From CAZBSE01 sp964561115 (GTDB lineage: Bacteria > Actinomycetota > Humimicrobiia > Humimicrobiales > Humimicrobiaceae), in the NCBI GenBank assembly GCA_964561115.1, contig CAZLOE010000015.1, positions 1-26,639 of the forward strand: a stretch of 26,639 bases of DNA, written 5' to 3'. The notes under the pieces are model-generated. The model was not told where the DNA came from. It ran no database searches and saw only the letters and a program-made list of their open reading frames with translations. Position numbers and translations under genes: made by a program. Shown here in pieces: positions 16,123 through 24,495 of this stretch. The number at the start of each line of letters is the position of its first letter. Positions within the stretch are counted from its first letter, which is position 1.

Positions 16123-16236
16123 GAAATCCTCCTCTACTCTAAATTATGACTATACTATACATGTATTATTATACATATTATAAAAACTATTTTTAATATA
16201 TTTTCAATAAAAAAAATTTTTGTTAATATTTAAAGG

Positions 16237-16266
16237 TTGACTAATAGCAGTCTATTTTGGTCTATA
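16237..16266 (+). promoter_or_regulatory. Candidate promoter for the alpha/beta hydrolase gene
   Basis: TTGACT (16237-16242), one mismatch from the -35 consensus, is followed after 18 bp by TCTATA (16261-16266). The ATG at 16299 has no recognisable Shine-Dalgarno sequence. Confidence 0.42.
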
Positions 16267-16298
16267 AAAAACAAACATTTTAAATTATTAGATAATTT

Positions 16299-17282
16299 AT
16301 GTACTTATACCGCTATAATTACAAAAAACCGGAATATGTCTTAAAAGAATTAAAGCAGGTCACGAGCCCGGTTAAAAACTACAGCCTTACTTACCATTCA
16401 CCATACTGTACAGGGATAGAAGTAAACGATAAAGTATACGTCAGGTTGTTTTTAAATGAAAAGGTGGAACTAAAAAAAACAACAGGCCATAATATACTTA
16501 TTCTGATCCACGGATTTTCAAGTAAAAAGAAGAGCACAGACAATTACTATAACTTTGCCGGTAAAATTATAAGCACAGACCTGTCATGCGCTTTTATAAA
16601 TATGCCTTTTCACCTGAACAGGACTCCTGATGGCGAAAAAAGCGGACAGAGGATGATATATTATGATGATGTCGATACTCTGAAATTTTTTCACCAGTGT
16701 GTGGTGGATATTAAAAGGCTTATAGATGTTCTTCAAGAGATACTGCCCCCAAAAAACATCTATATATGCGGAAGCAGCCTTGGAAGTATGGCGGCACTGG
16801 TCACAATGGCCAATGAACCCCGTATAAACAAGGGTGTCTTTTTACTCGGCGGGGGCAACTGGGAAGAGATCCACTGGAATGGGATTTTAAAATTAATTTT
16901 GAAAGGCGACTGCACTCATAAAGGTAAAAATGTAAGAGAAGAATGCAGGAGATCCTATAGTAATTTTCCCAAATTCTTAAGCGAGTTAAAAAAATTAAAA
17001 AATAAAAAAATAAACATGGACCTAAAGAGTCTTCCCGGCCTAAAAAAGACAGCATCCAAAATGTGTTTTCTTTGCGACCCTCTTGCTTTTGCCCATAAAA
17101 TAAGCCCTGAAAAGGTATTGATGATAAATTCTAAATTTGATTTTTACTTCCCCAAAAAATCAACACAGCAGTTATGGAAAGAACTAGGCAGGCCAAAAAT
17201 ACACTGGCTAAACGCCCTGCATTCCAGCAAAATATTGAATAATGAAAATATTATAGCCAAAATAAACCAATTCCTTGGTTAA
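16299..17282 (+). CDS. Alpha/beta-hydrolase fold protein, function unknown
   Basis: A 327-residue protein with the alpha/beta-hydrolase layout. The oxyanion-hole motif HGFSS is at 71-75, the nucleophile elbow G-S-S-L-G puts Ser160 at the active site, the likely acid is D281 in SKFDFYFP and the likely histidine is H308 in NALHSSK. The triad order and spacing are normal. The N-terminal 60 residues form a beta-rich lead-in and residues 190-260, rich in lysine, may be the lid. No signal peptide is visible, so it is probably a cytoplasmic esterase, lipase or peptidase-like enzyme; the substrate is not predictable. The gene is alone on the plus strand and its stop codon overlaps that of the convergent DUF362 gene by 4 bp. 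Confidence 0.8.
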   Translation: MYLYRYNYKKPEYVLKELKQVTSPVKNYSLTYHSPYCTGIEVNDKVYVRLFLNEKVELKKTTGHNILILIHGFSSKKKSTDNYYNFAGKIISTDLSCAFINMPFHLNRTPDGEKSGQRMIYYDDVDTLKFFHQCVVDIKRLIDVLQEILPPKNIYICGSSLGSMAALVTMANEPRINKGVFLLGGGNWEEIHWNGILKLILKGDCTHKGKNVREECRRSYSNFPKFLSELKKLKNKKINMDLKSLPGLKKTASKMCFLCDPLAFAHKISPEKVLMINSKFDFYFPKKSTQQLWKELGRPKIHWLNALHSSKILNNENIIAKINQFLG

Positions 17283-18493
17283 TTTTTTTTAACCGACCTG
17301 CCGGCAAGTTCCAGCCTTTTAAATATAAGATCCCCCAAAAGAGAATATTTTATATTAATAGCTCCTTCGGGACACATCTCACTGCAGCAGAAACACCTTA
17401 TACATTTTCTGTAATTAAATCTCATTTTGCCGGCTCTATAAGAAATAACATTTTGAGGACAGATGTCTCTGCAGACCATACATAAATCACACTTATCGGA
17501 GTCAATATATGGATAAGGATTCAGAAGGCTTCTTATGAAGGGCATGATATAAGTGCTTATGAAAGCATTCTCAAGTAATTTTTTCTGGCCGATACTTTTA
17601 GGAAGCTTGAAATCATCTATGATAATATCTGATAATTCTTCTCCCAGTATTTTGATATTTTCTTCCCTGTACGATTCTATTTCCCATTTATCCAGAACTT
17701 CCAAAAACGTGACCAGCCTCCGGTCAATATTCATTATCCTGCTCATAACTATATCCATTGACACAGGGTCATCACTTGCCAGTACCAGTCCAACATTTCT
17801 GGGAGTCCCGCTCCTGCCAGGACCTTCTCCCTCTATTCCCACAACACCGTCCATAATACTTAAGGCAGGTTTAACAAAAGCTGCAATATCCAGAAGCATA
17901 CCGCAGAAGTCTTTAATATTAGAAAATCTCAGATGGTATCCGATTTTTGTAAAACCCGGAACAGAACCATACATATTCTTTACCGCCCCGGTAATGACAG
18001 TAAGGTTATGTGTCTTGAACTTGGGGAGATTTATTATAACATCGGCTTCGATCACCGGCTTTATTATCTCTATTTTTTTTATAACCCGCCCATTCTTGTA
18101 GGACAGGCTGTCATACTCCGTCGAATAATTCAGCCTGCAGCCGGTTCTTTTTGCTACATCTAAAACACCTGTAGCTTTATAGACTCTTTTCATACCAGCC
18201 CTGTTATAAGGAGTTGCTGGTCCAAAACTGTCAGCTATTAAAATATTTTTACTGTTTCCGGTAATATCTGCGATACATTCAACCACAGCTTCTATAAATA
18301 AAGGATGTGTGGTAATAGCTTTTTCAGGCTCGGCAGCCATGAGAAAGTTTGGCTTTATTAAAATTCTGCTGGTAGGATTTAAGAATTTACTAAAACCGCC
18401 TAAAAGATTTACACAACTACTGATTGCTCTTTTTAAATCTTTTATATTGTAGTCTTCGCACCTTGCAATACTTACCTTGGTCTTGCTTTCCAT
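17279..18493 (-). CDS. DUF362 protein with C-terminal 2x[4Fe-4S] ferredoxin domain
   Basis: A 404-residue protein. Residues about 5-300 form the DUF362 domain, recognisable by KPNF (47-50), the THPLFIEAVVE segment, LPKFKTHNLTVITGAVKNMYG (about 156-176) and MDGVVGIEGEGPGRSGTPRN (214-233). The C-terminus carries two complete ferredoxin motifs: C335-x2-C338-x2-C341-x3-C345-P and C364-x2-C367-x2-C370-x3-C374-P, so two [4Fe-4S] clusters are expected. Family members occur in anaerobes and are thought to be cytoplasmic redox or sulfur-related enzymes, but no reaction has been assigned with confidence. It follows the lysine-rich membrane protein gene after 39 bp and is last in a minus-strand run that begins with the DUF5752 and treT genes. 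Its stop overlaps that of the hydrolase gene. Confidence 0.9.
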   Translation of the reverse strand: MESKTKVSIARCEDYNIKDLKRAISSCVNLLGGFSKFLNPTSRILIKPNFLMAAEPEKAITTHPLFIEAVVECIADITGNSKNILIADSFGPATPYNRAGMKRVYKATGVLDVAKRTGCRLNYSTEYDSLSYKNGRVIKKIEIIKPVIEADVIINLPKFKTHNLTVITGAVKNMYGSVPGFTKIGYHLRFSNIKDFCGMLLDIAAFVKPALSIMDGVVGIEGEGPGRSGTPRNVGLVLASDDPVSMDIVMSRIMNIDRRLVTFLEVLDKWEIESYREENIKILGEELSDIIIDDFKLPKSIGQKKLLENAFISTYIMPFIRSLLNPYPYIDSDKCDLCMVCRDICPQNVISYRAGKMRFNYRKCIRCFCCSEMCPEGAINIKYSLLGDLIFKRLELAGRSVKKN

Positions 18494-18532
18494 TTATCCA
18501 AATATCATCCTTACCCGTGCTGGAGCTTTTCC

Positions 18533-19399
18533 TTAATAGCTCCTCCCCGCAGAAAACATCAGTTTTACCGCCTTTACTATTGTATCTACTACCAAACCTA
18601 TAATAATCAATACTAAAACCAGGATTACAATCGGGTTAAAGATACCAGCCAGATTTCCGGGGATAGCATTAAAATCAAATGGGAATATGGTGAGCAGTGA
18701 AATAACAGCAGAGAGCCCGAACAGATTAAGAATAATATGTACAATCCGGTGGAAGTAGTATCCATCATAGACTATAAATAAAATGTTTCCAATCATAGAG
18801 GCCACCAATGCCGCAGAGACAATTGGCAGCCACCTGCTGAAATCTTCAGTCAGGAGAGGATACCTGTACCAGATACCAGCTTCATGATAATAATAAGCAA
18901 TATATTGATTGTAAAAATTAAATAATACAAAAATTATAACATTCCACATTATGGCAAAACTATATCCTACTATTCTCCCGCTTCTGGTGCCCTTGAAATA
19001 ACCGTCGATCCTGCCTCCGACCTCATCTATCTTTTTTTCAAATCTCTTCCCTGCTTCTTCAGCTTTCTCTCCGAACTTTGCCACTTTTCGGTCTATTTTT
19101 TTTTCCAAATCGCTATCTTCTTCGTATCCTTCTTTATCTTCATCACTCTTAAAGTAATCGGACATACTTTTTCCGAAACCACGTGCAGCTTTTTTAAAAT
19201 CGCTAAATTTTTCTTTTACCCCTTCATCTTTGAATCTCTTTCCAAAAGCTTTGGCAGAATCCTCAGCGCTTTTAGCAAATTCCTTTGATTTTTTCTTAAG
19301 CTCGGGGTCATTAAAAATCTTACTTATGGTCTCACCGAATTCCTTTACCATATCGCTGAAGCTCTCTACCGGACTTTTATCCTTTCTTTCCTTGGGCAA
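18533..19399 (-). CDS. Unknown membrane protein with long lysine-rich amphipathic N-terminal region
   Basis: The family is not recognised. The start is placed at TTG 19399 because AAAGGAGG lies 6 bp upstream; a longer in-frame ORF from an ATG at 19450 would put that perfect site inside the gene. The 288-residue product has two halves. Residues 1-140 are highly charged with regularly spaced phenylalanines, in segments such as KAFGKRFKDEG, FSDFKKAARGFGKSM and KRFEKKIDEVGG, suggesting long amphipathic helices that could lie on a membrane. Residues about 142-280 contain four hydrophobic segments (about 142-166, 191-212, 219-239 and 255-280). No catalytic motif is seen. It sits between endonuclease V and DUF362 genes. 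A membrane-surface, stress-related or scaffolding role is only a guess. Confidence 0.75.
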   Translation of the reverse strand: MPKERKDKSPVESFSDMVKEFGETISKIFNDPELKKKSKEFAKSAEDSAKAFGKRFKDEGVKEKFSDFKKAARGFGKSMSDYFKSDEDKEGYEEDSDLEKKIDRKVAKFGEKAEEAGKRFEKKIDEVGGRIDGYFKGTRSGRIVGYSFAIMWNVIIFVLFNFYNQYIAYYYHEAGIWYRYPLLTEDFSRWLPIVSAALVASMIGNILFIVYDGYYFHRIVHIILNLFGLSAVISLLTIFPFDFNAIPGNLAGIFNPIVILVLVLIIIGLVVDTIVKAVKLMFSAGRSY

Positions 19400-19413
19400 T
19401 TGACACCTCCTTT
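19400..19413 (-). promoter_or_regulatory. Ribosome binding site fixing a TTG start
   Basis: AAAGGAGG occupies 19413-19406 on the minus strand, followed by TGTCAA and TTG at 19399. It argues against the upstream ATG at 19450, which has no ribosome site, and shortens the protein by 17 residues. Confidence 0.8.
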
Positions 19414-19495
19414 TAAATATTCCCAAATTAATGATGACTTTATAAATCAATAAAAAAGAAATTATAAAGACAGACTAAATATATGATATATTACA

Positions 19496-20173
19496 CTATA
19501 CTCCAGTCAAGTTTTTATTCAAATAATTATGAGCAAGCCTGGTAGGTTCGGGAATCCTGAACCTGCTTAACTTAAGTGCGAACTTTACTGCAGTCTCAAG
19601 ACTTATTTTATGACCTGGCGATATAAATACCGGTTTCGTATTCTTCCTGGTCCTGACCGCAGCTCCAATGATTTCATGATTATGGTATATAAAACTGAAA
19701 CTGCCTTCTTCTTTAGGCGGTTCCTTATAATCACCACAGAGGTTGCTCTTAGCGCATCCTATTGACGGCAGATCCAGAAGTAGTCCCATATGGGAAGCCA
19801 GTCCGATTCTTCGTGGGTGGCTGTAGCCGTGGCCGTCAAAAAAAACCAGATCCGGAATATTTTTAATATTCTTAAAACACTTTTCTATGACCGGGCCTTC
19901 CCTAAAAACCAGCAGGCCTGGGATATAAGGATATTTTAGATTTAAGCTGCTGGTATTTGCTTCTATTAAATCAAGTCCCGGATATGAAAAAATCAATACT
20001 GCGGCAGTCACAACCAGTTTATATGACTGCTTTACATATTTAGCATCCACTCCGGCGATTTTTTTGACTCTGCTGAAACAATCACGCAGAATCAACTTTT
20101 TTACCAGGTCTTTCTGTAGATCTACTGCCTGCCGATATGTGAGGTCCCACAAGTGGTGTTTTTTTATGATCAT
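19496..20173 (-). CDS. nfi: Endonuclease V (deoxyinosine 3'-endonuclease)
   Basis: A 225-residue endonuclease V. The enzyme nicks DNA at the second phosphodiester 3' of deoxyinosine, starting repair of deaminated adenine. Metal and catalytic residues fit the family: D43 in AGVDAKY, E92 in YIPGLLVFREGP (83-94) and D113 in FFDGHGYSHPRRIGLASH (111-128), with K142 in GCAKSNLCG. The ISPGHKISLETA stretch completes the expected set. These correspond to D43, E89 and D110 of the Thermotoga maritima enzyme, recalled from the literature. The gene follows treT after 40 bp and lacks a clear Shine-Dalgarno sequence, though the ATG is well placed. Its operon neighbours have no obvious DNA-repair link. Confidence 0.95.
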   Translation of the reverse strand: MIIKKHHLWDLTYRQAVDLQKDLVKKLILRDCFSRVKKIAGVDAKYVKQSYKLVVTAAVLIFSYPGLDLIEANTSSLNLKYPYIPGLLVFREGPVIEKCFKNIKNIPDLVFFDGHGYSHPRRIGLASHMGLLLDLPSIGCAKSNLCGDYKEPPKEEGSFSFIYHNHEIIGAAVRTRKNTKPVFISPGHKISLETAVKFALKLSRFRIPEPTRLAHNYLNKNLTGV

Positions 20174-20213
20174 CAGAAATATGTAGTTTATCTAACCGAA
20201 AGTATCTTTTATT

Positions 20214-21440
20214 CTATCTAATATGTATGATATCTTTATCGGGATTTTCCATTATATAAAAAAGCGCCAGATAATTCCTGAGATGTCTTGTAATCAAATA
20301 GTTATGTGACACAAAAGCTTTTGCACTATTTCCTATCTTTCTTGAAACAGAAGGCCTATTTAGCAGATACCTTATCCTATATGCTGCTCCTTCGATTGAA
20401 TTTATCAGAAAACCGGTCCTGTGGTTATACAGCTGTATGGTGATCCCGCCGACTTCTCCTCCTATTACAGGTTTTGCTTTCCACATGGCCTCAGTAACCG
20501 TCAGGCCGAATCCTTCTTTCAATGATTTCTGAATCACAACATCTGCAACCCTCTGCAGAGCATTTATTTCAATATCACTTTTTGGCTTTAGAAGAAGTAT
20601 ATTAATATCCGGATCATCTCCTGCTTCTTTTCTTACCTCTTCAAGCACTGTTTCTCCCTCAGGGTCATCGCCTGCCAGTCCACCTGCAAGGATCAGTCTG
20701 CAGTTTATTTCTTTTTTGACCAATCTATATGCTTTTATTACTCCTATAGGATCCTTGAAACTGTCAAATCTTGAAACCTGGAGTATTATTGGTCTATCTC
20801 TTTTTATATTAAATTTCTTTAAAACATCATTTACTATACTTTTTTTAAGTTCCCTGTTTTTATCACTTAAAGGATCTATCGATGGAGCGATCAGATACTG
20901 CGGATGGGGAAGTTTTTGAGAAAATTTTGCCATCGAAAATATACTGGCATCGTATTTCACTAAATAGTTTGTCAGGAATTTCCACAAATTAAGTTCTGGT
21001 TTTGATATATCAACATGGCATCTCCATACCCATTTGGCTTTACTTTTTTTATAAAACTCTATCAGCGGAAGAGGCTGGGGGTCATGAATGATTACAATAT
21101 CTGCATCCAGTTTTAAGCTTTCGGCATTCTTTTTATTTACTTCAATATACTTCTTTAAATCTTCCTCTAAAAATTTAATTCTTTTACCCTGCAGTGCATT
21201 ATGGATATTTTTTGTTATATTAAAGAACCCGTTGTTGCCGCTTATTACTTTCCATTCACAGCAGATCCCGAGCTCATTTATCAGCGGAACCAGCCTATGC
21301 AGTATCTCTGATACTCCCCCACCATCCTTAGTAGAGTTTACCATTATAACCTTTTTACCTTTACTCAGGCTGGCAAGTGACTCAATCTGTTTTATCTCCT
21401 TTTTACCGATGATCTTTTCGTAATCTTTAAGAGTAGTCAT
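20214..21440 (-). CDS. treT: Trehalose synthase/glycosyltransferase TreT (GT4 family)
   Basis: A 408-residue GT4 glycosyltransferase matching trehalose glycosyl-transferring synthase. TreT makes trehalose from NDP-glucose and free glucose, reversibly in some organisms. The N-terminal nucleotide/acceptor region has VNSTKDGGGVSEILHRLVPL (34-53), then IHDPQP (118-123) and WRCHVDISKP (139-148). The donor domain has QVSRFDSFKDPIGVI (221-235) and the retaining-GT4 glutamates E309 and E317 in KEGFGLTVTEAMW, the classic E-x7-E. The close relative trehalose phosphorylase of the same family is the main alternative. The gene begins 1 base after the stop of the DUF5752 gene, whose end supplies the AAAAGG ribosome site, so the pair is translationally coupled. 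It is divergent from otsA-otsB, an independent trehalose pathway. Confidence 0.92.
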   Translation of the reverse strand: MTTLKDYEKIIGKKEIKQIESLASLSKGKKVIMVNSTKDGGGVSEILHRLVPLINELGICCEWKVISGNNGFFNITKNIHNALQGKRIKFLEEDLKKYIEVNKKNAESLKLDADIVIIHDPQPLPLIEFYKKSKAKWVWRCHVDISKPELNLWKFLTNYLVKYDASIFSMAKFSQKLPHPQYLIAPSIDPLSDKNRELKKSIVNDVLKKFNIKRDRPIILQVSRFDSFKDPIGVIKAYRLVKKEINCRLILAGGLAGDDPEGETVLEEVRKEAGDDPDINILLLKPKSDIEINALQRVADVVIQKSLKEGFGLTVTEAMWKAKPVIGGEVGGITIQLYNHRTGFLINSIEGAAYRIRYLLNRPSVSRKIGNSAKAFVSHNYLITRHLRNYLALFYIMENPDKDIIHIR

Positions 21441-21441
21441 T

Positions 21442-22146
21442 TTAAACCTTTTTTAACTCGCTATCTAAAATACTTATTAATTTTTTTCTTGTTTCTCCTA
21501 CGCTAAAGAAATAAAAATCAATCCCCCTTATCTTCTTTACCAGTTCATTTTTTTTGAAATTATTTTCTATCCATTGAGAGAAATCATCATATTTCTTTTC
21601 TTTCTTTATCTTTCTTGACTCATAAAAGTGGAAATAAAGAGAACTATCCGGAATATTATCAAGCGCATCTCTGAATTCTTTCAGATTTGCTGCTTCTATA
21701 CCCAGTGGAAGAACTATAGTTGTTGCACTTGAAAAATAAAATTCAGAACCAGGTCTTGCCCAGGGAATTGTAGGTAGATCCCATACATACTCCTCTATTA
21801 TTTCTATCAACACTTTTCTTGCCTCGTTAACAGTCTTATAATCATAAGGATTAAAATTGGCAAGTTTTTCAGCCAGAGCTATATCTTCAAGTTCATAAGC
21901 TACCCAATTTGCATAATCACTGGGAAATTCCCCTATCTTCTGATCATATCTAATATGGGATTGATAAAGATGATGAAATATAACCCTGTCTTCCGCCTGT
22001 TCTAATATATTTAGGAATTCCCTTAAATTACTGGCTTTCTGTCCTGTGGGACTTATAAGCAGGGTATAACTATAAAATTTAAATTTTCTCCTGGCTTTTT
22101 TCATTTCATGAATATTAACATTTGATTCAAGCCTATACAGTATCAT
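21442..22146 (-). CDS. DUF5752 family protein with internal tandem duplication
   Basis: A 234-residue soluble protein that resembles the DUF5752 family, which I recall as a frequent neighbour of TreT-type glycosyltransferases; no biochemical function is known to me. The protein consists of two related halves, about 21-122 and 134-234. Shared landmarks are F-x-F-x-S/Y (23/136), A-x-NL-x-EF (38-44 and 152-158), an FHHLYQS or YFHFYES motif (57-63 and 171-177), a tryptophan (81 and 192) and EARKVLIEII or ETRKKLISIL (108-117 and 218-227). No membrane segment or known catalytic motif is visible. Coupling to treT with a 1-base gap suggests a partner or regulatory subunit for trehalose synthesis. The conserved histidine-aromatic motif could be a binding site. 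Confidence 0.78.
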   Translation of the reverse strand: MILYRLESNVNIHEMKKARRKFKFYSYTLLISPTGQKASNLREFLNILEQAEDRVIFHHLYQSHIRYDQKIGEFPSDYANWVAYELEDIALAEKLANFNPYDYKTVNEARKVLIEIIEEYVWDLPTIPWARPGSEFYFSSATTIVLPLGIEAANLKEFRDALDNIPDSSLYFHFYESRKIKKEKKYDDFSQWIENNFKKNELVKKIRGIDFYFFSVGETRKKLISILDSELKKV

Positions 22147-22204
22147 AAATAATTTATTTTAAAAGTAAAATTTTCAAATTTTAATAATTCCGGGATTGCG
22201 TTAT

Positions 22205-22232
22205 TTGTAATATAAATATTAGCATTTATAAT
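22205..22232 (+). promoter_or_regulatory. Candidate promoter for otsA-otsB
   Basis: TTGTAA (22205-22210) is followed after 16 bp by a perfect TATAAT (22227-22232), with the otsA ATG 35 bases further on. It lies in the 121-bp divergent region between otsA and the DUF5752-treT unit. Confidence 0.45.
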
Positions 22233-22267
22233 ATTATTAATAGCTGTTAAAAGAACTAAAGATTACT

Positions 22268-23689
22268 ATGTCAAAAGTCACAGAAAAACTCATAATAACC
22301 TCCAACAGAATACCCTGCGATATATCCGTAACTGATGGAAATATTAAATATAGGAAAAGTATTGGTGGTCTGGTCACTGCTTTAGACCCGATCTTGTTAA
22401 AAAACGGCGGTCTATGGATAGGATGGAACGGCCAGACTGTTGAAAATATCCCTGACAAACAAAAGATCTGTATTTCTGATGAATGCAGCAGTAAAAGCTA
22501 TTCTGTAAAATGTGTACATCTGACCAAAAAAGAGATCAGAGACTATTATCACGGATTTTCGAACAGATCGATATGGCCCCTGTTCCATGGATTTATTTTC
22601 CAGAGCTATTTTAGTCAGGATTACTGGAAAGCTTATACTTCCGTAAATAGGAAATTCTGCAATAATATACTGGAAGAAATTACCAGAAACGAGTTGATCT
22701 GGGTTCATGATTATCACCTTGCTTTACTGCCAGATATGTTAAAACAGGCTAACCCGGAGCTAAAAGTCATGTTTTTTCTCCATATCCCATTTCCTAATTT
22801 TGAAATATTCAGAGTACTTCCCTGGAGCAGCCAAATATTAAATGGCCTTCTGGGATGCAATCTTCTGGGTTTCCAGACCAGAGGAGATAGAATAAATTTT
22901 CTGACCTGCTGTAAAGAACTGCTTGATGCCAAAGTAGATTTTAAAAAAAGTGTAGTTTTTCATTATAAAAGAACTACAAGCGTAAAGAATATTCCTATAA
23001 GTATAGACTTTGAGAGATTTAATAAACTGGCAGAGAAAAAAAGTACGGACAGGTTTTTAAATAATAAAAAAGTTGACAGCAGTACTAAATTAATAATAAG
23101 CGTAGAAAGGCTTGATTATACCAAAGGTATAAAAGAAAGAATTCTTTCTATCGAGAGATTTTTTGAAAAATATCCAAGATATAAAAGAAAGTTAGTTTTT
23201 CTTCAGATATCAGTCCCAAGCAGAACCAAGATTAGAGAGTACATTTCTCTAAAAAGAGGTATAGACGAGCTTGTAGGCAGAATAAACGGCAGATTCTCAG
23301 ATGAAATATGGTCGCCTATACATTATATATATAAGGCCATCCCGCAGCCAAAACTTATTAAACTATACAAAGCTGCAGATATATGCCTGGTGACTCCGCT
23401 AAGGGATGGTATGAACCTGATCTCCAAGGAATACGTAAGCTGCAAAACCGAAGGTAATGGAGTACTTATCTTAAGCAAATTTGCAGGAGCTGCTGATGAG
23501 CTGGGCAAATATGCAATCATGGTAAATCCATATGATATAGAAGAGATAGCAGACAGTATAAATATCGCACTTAATCTTCACTGGAATACAAAAAAAATGA
23601 TGATGTTGAAATTAAGAGAAATTGTAAAATCAAACGACGTATTTAACTGGGCAAAAAAAGTTTTAGACTACTGCAGAGAAGCCTGTTAG
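22268..23689 (+). CDS. otsA: Trehalose-6-phosphate synthase OtsA
   Basis: A 473-residue GT20 enzyme, the same size as E. coli OtsA. It joins UDP- or ADP-glucose to glucose-6-phosphate to give trehalose-6-phosphate. Landmarks in order: SNRIP (12-16), SIGGLVTAL (31-39), LWIGW (49-53), NRSIWPLFH (99-107), WVHDYHL (145-151), FLHIPFP (170-176), LGFQT (200-204), ERLDYTKGI (280-288, with R281 and K286 for donor phosphate) and the donor-site loop TPLRDGMNLISKEYV (376-390, with D380 and E388). All are intact. otsB follows after 13 bp. The gene is divergent from the treT unit, so two trehalose routes share one intergenic region. A good -35/-10 pair lies upstream, but no strong Shine-Dalgarno sequence. 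Confidence 0.96.
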   Translation: MSKVTEKLIITSNRIPCDISVTDGNIKYRKSIGGLVTALDPILLKNGGLWIGWNGQTVENIPDKQKICISDECSSKSYSVKCVHLTKKEIRDYYHGFSNRSIWPLFHGFIFQSYFSQDYWKAYTSVNRKFCNNILEEITRNELIWVHDYHLALLPDMLKQANPELKVMFFLHIPFPNFEIFRVLPWSSQILNGLLGCNLLGFQTRGDRINFLTCCKELLDAKVDFKKSVVFHYKRTTSVKNIPISIDFERFNKLAEKKSTDRFLNNKKVDSSTKLIISVERLDYTKGIKERILSIERFFEKYPRYKRKLVFLQISVPSRTKIREYISLKRGIDELVGRINGRFSDEIWSPIHYIYKAIPQPKLIKLYKAADICLVTPLRDGMNLISKEYVSCKTEGNGVLILSKFAGAADELGKYAIMVNPYDIEEIADSINIALNLHWNTKKMMMLKLREIVKSNDVFNWAKKVLDYCREAC

Positions 23690-23702
23690 AACAACAAGGC
23701 GT

Positions 23703-24494
23703 ATGAAATATATAAAGCACAACCTCAAAGAAGTTTTGCACAAAATAAGAGCAAGCAAATATGTATTTCTTTTTCTGGATTATGACGGGACTCTGGTAGG
23801 ATTCAAAGATGACCCTGATCAGGCTGTACCTCCGGACAGAATAAAAGACCTCATTTTAAAACTATCTTTAAATGACAACCTGATCGTCACTATTGTCTCA
23901 GGCCGGACTGTTCATAACCTGCTTGAATTCTTCAAAGACATAGACACCAGTAAACTAAACTGGATCGGAATCCACGGAGCTCAGGTCAAATATAGGGGCT
24001 GTAATATCAAATTATCAGATGAAGCCAAAAAAGCAGTCCCTTTGATCAAAGATCTAAAATCAAAATTAATGAATATGGCCATAAATATCCCCTGCATCTT
24101 CCTTGAAGATAAAAAAGTATCTATGGCACTGCACTACAGAAAATGCGGTAAAAAAGAACTATCTAAAATACCTGAATTTATGGATATAATAGACGATTTT
24201 ATAGCAGATAAGCCACTGGATTATCTTGATATGAAAAAAGTAATTGAAGTAAAGCCAAAAAACATAAATAAAGGAAGTTCCATTAAAATAATAAAAAGTA
24301 AATACAAAAATCTGGCGCCTTCCATAAATATATGCATTGGTGATGATATGACCGACAAATACCTTTTTGATTCAAATACTCAGGGGATAAATATAAGAGT
24401 AGGAACAGACAGGATAAAAGGACTTGAGACAGAATATTATTTAAAAAATGTAGATGATGTATATTTTTTTCTGAACAGCATAGTCACTCTATAA
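23703..24494 (+). CDS. otsB: Trehalose-6-phosphate phosphatase OtsB
   Basis: A 263-residue HAD-superfamily phosphatase that removes phosphate from trehalose-6-phosphate, completing the OtsAB route. Motif I is FLDYDGT with nucleophile D26 and acid D28, motif II is in VSGRT (65-69), and motif IV is GDDMTD at 213-218. The cap-domain stretch WIGIHGAQ (87-94) and the VIEVKP segment (180-185) are as in other OtsB proteins. It begins 13 bp after the otsA stop with AAGG close to the ATG and ends at a probable bidirectional terminator. The order otsA-otsB in one unit leaves little doubt about the substrate. Confidence 0.95.
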   Translation: MKYIKHNLKEVLHKIRASKYVFLFLDYDGTLVGFKDDPDQAVPPDRIKDLILKLSLNDNLIVTIVSGRTVHNLLEFFKDIDTSKLNWIGIHGAQVKYRGCNIKLSDEAKKAVPLIKDLKSKLMNMAINIPCIFLEDKKVSMALHYRKCGKKELSKIPEFMDIIDDFIADKPLDYLDMKKVIEVKPKNINKGSSIKIIKSKYKNLAPSINICIGDDMTDKYLFDSNTQGINIRVGTDRIKGLETEYYLKNVDDVYFFLNSIVTL

Positions 24495-24495
24495 T

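Noticed and set aside
17553..18101. 182-codon open frame on the plus strand
   Set aside because: It lies entirely antisense to the DUF362 gene, whose iron-sulfur motifs and family match are clear. Its own translation shows no known motif.
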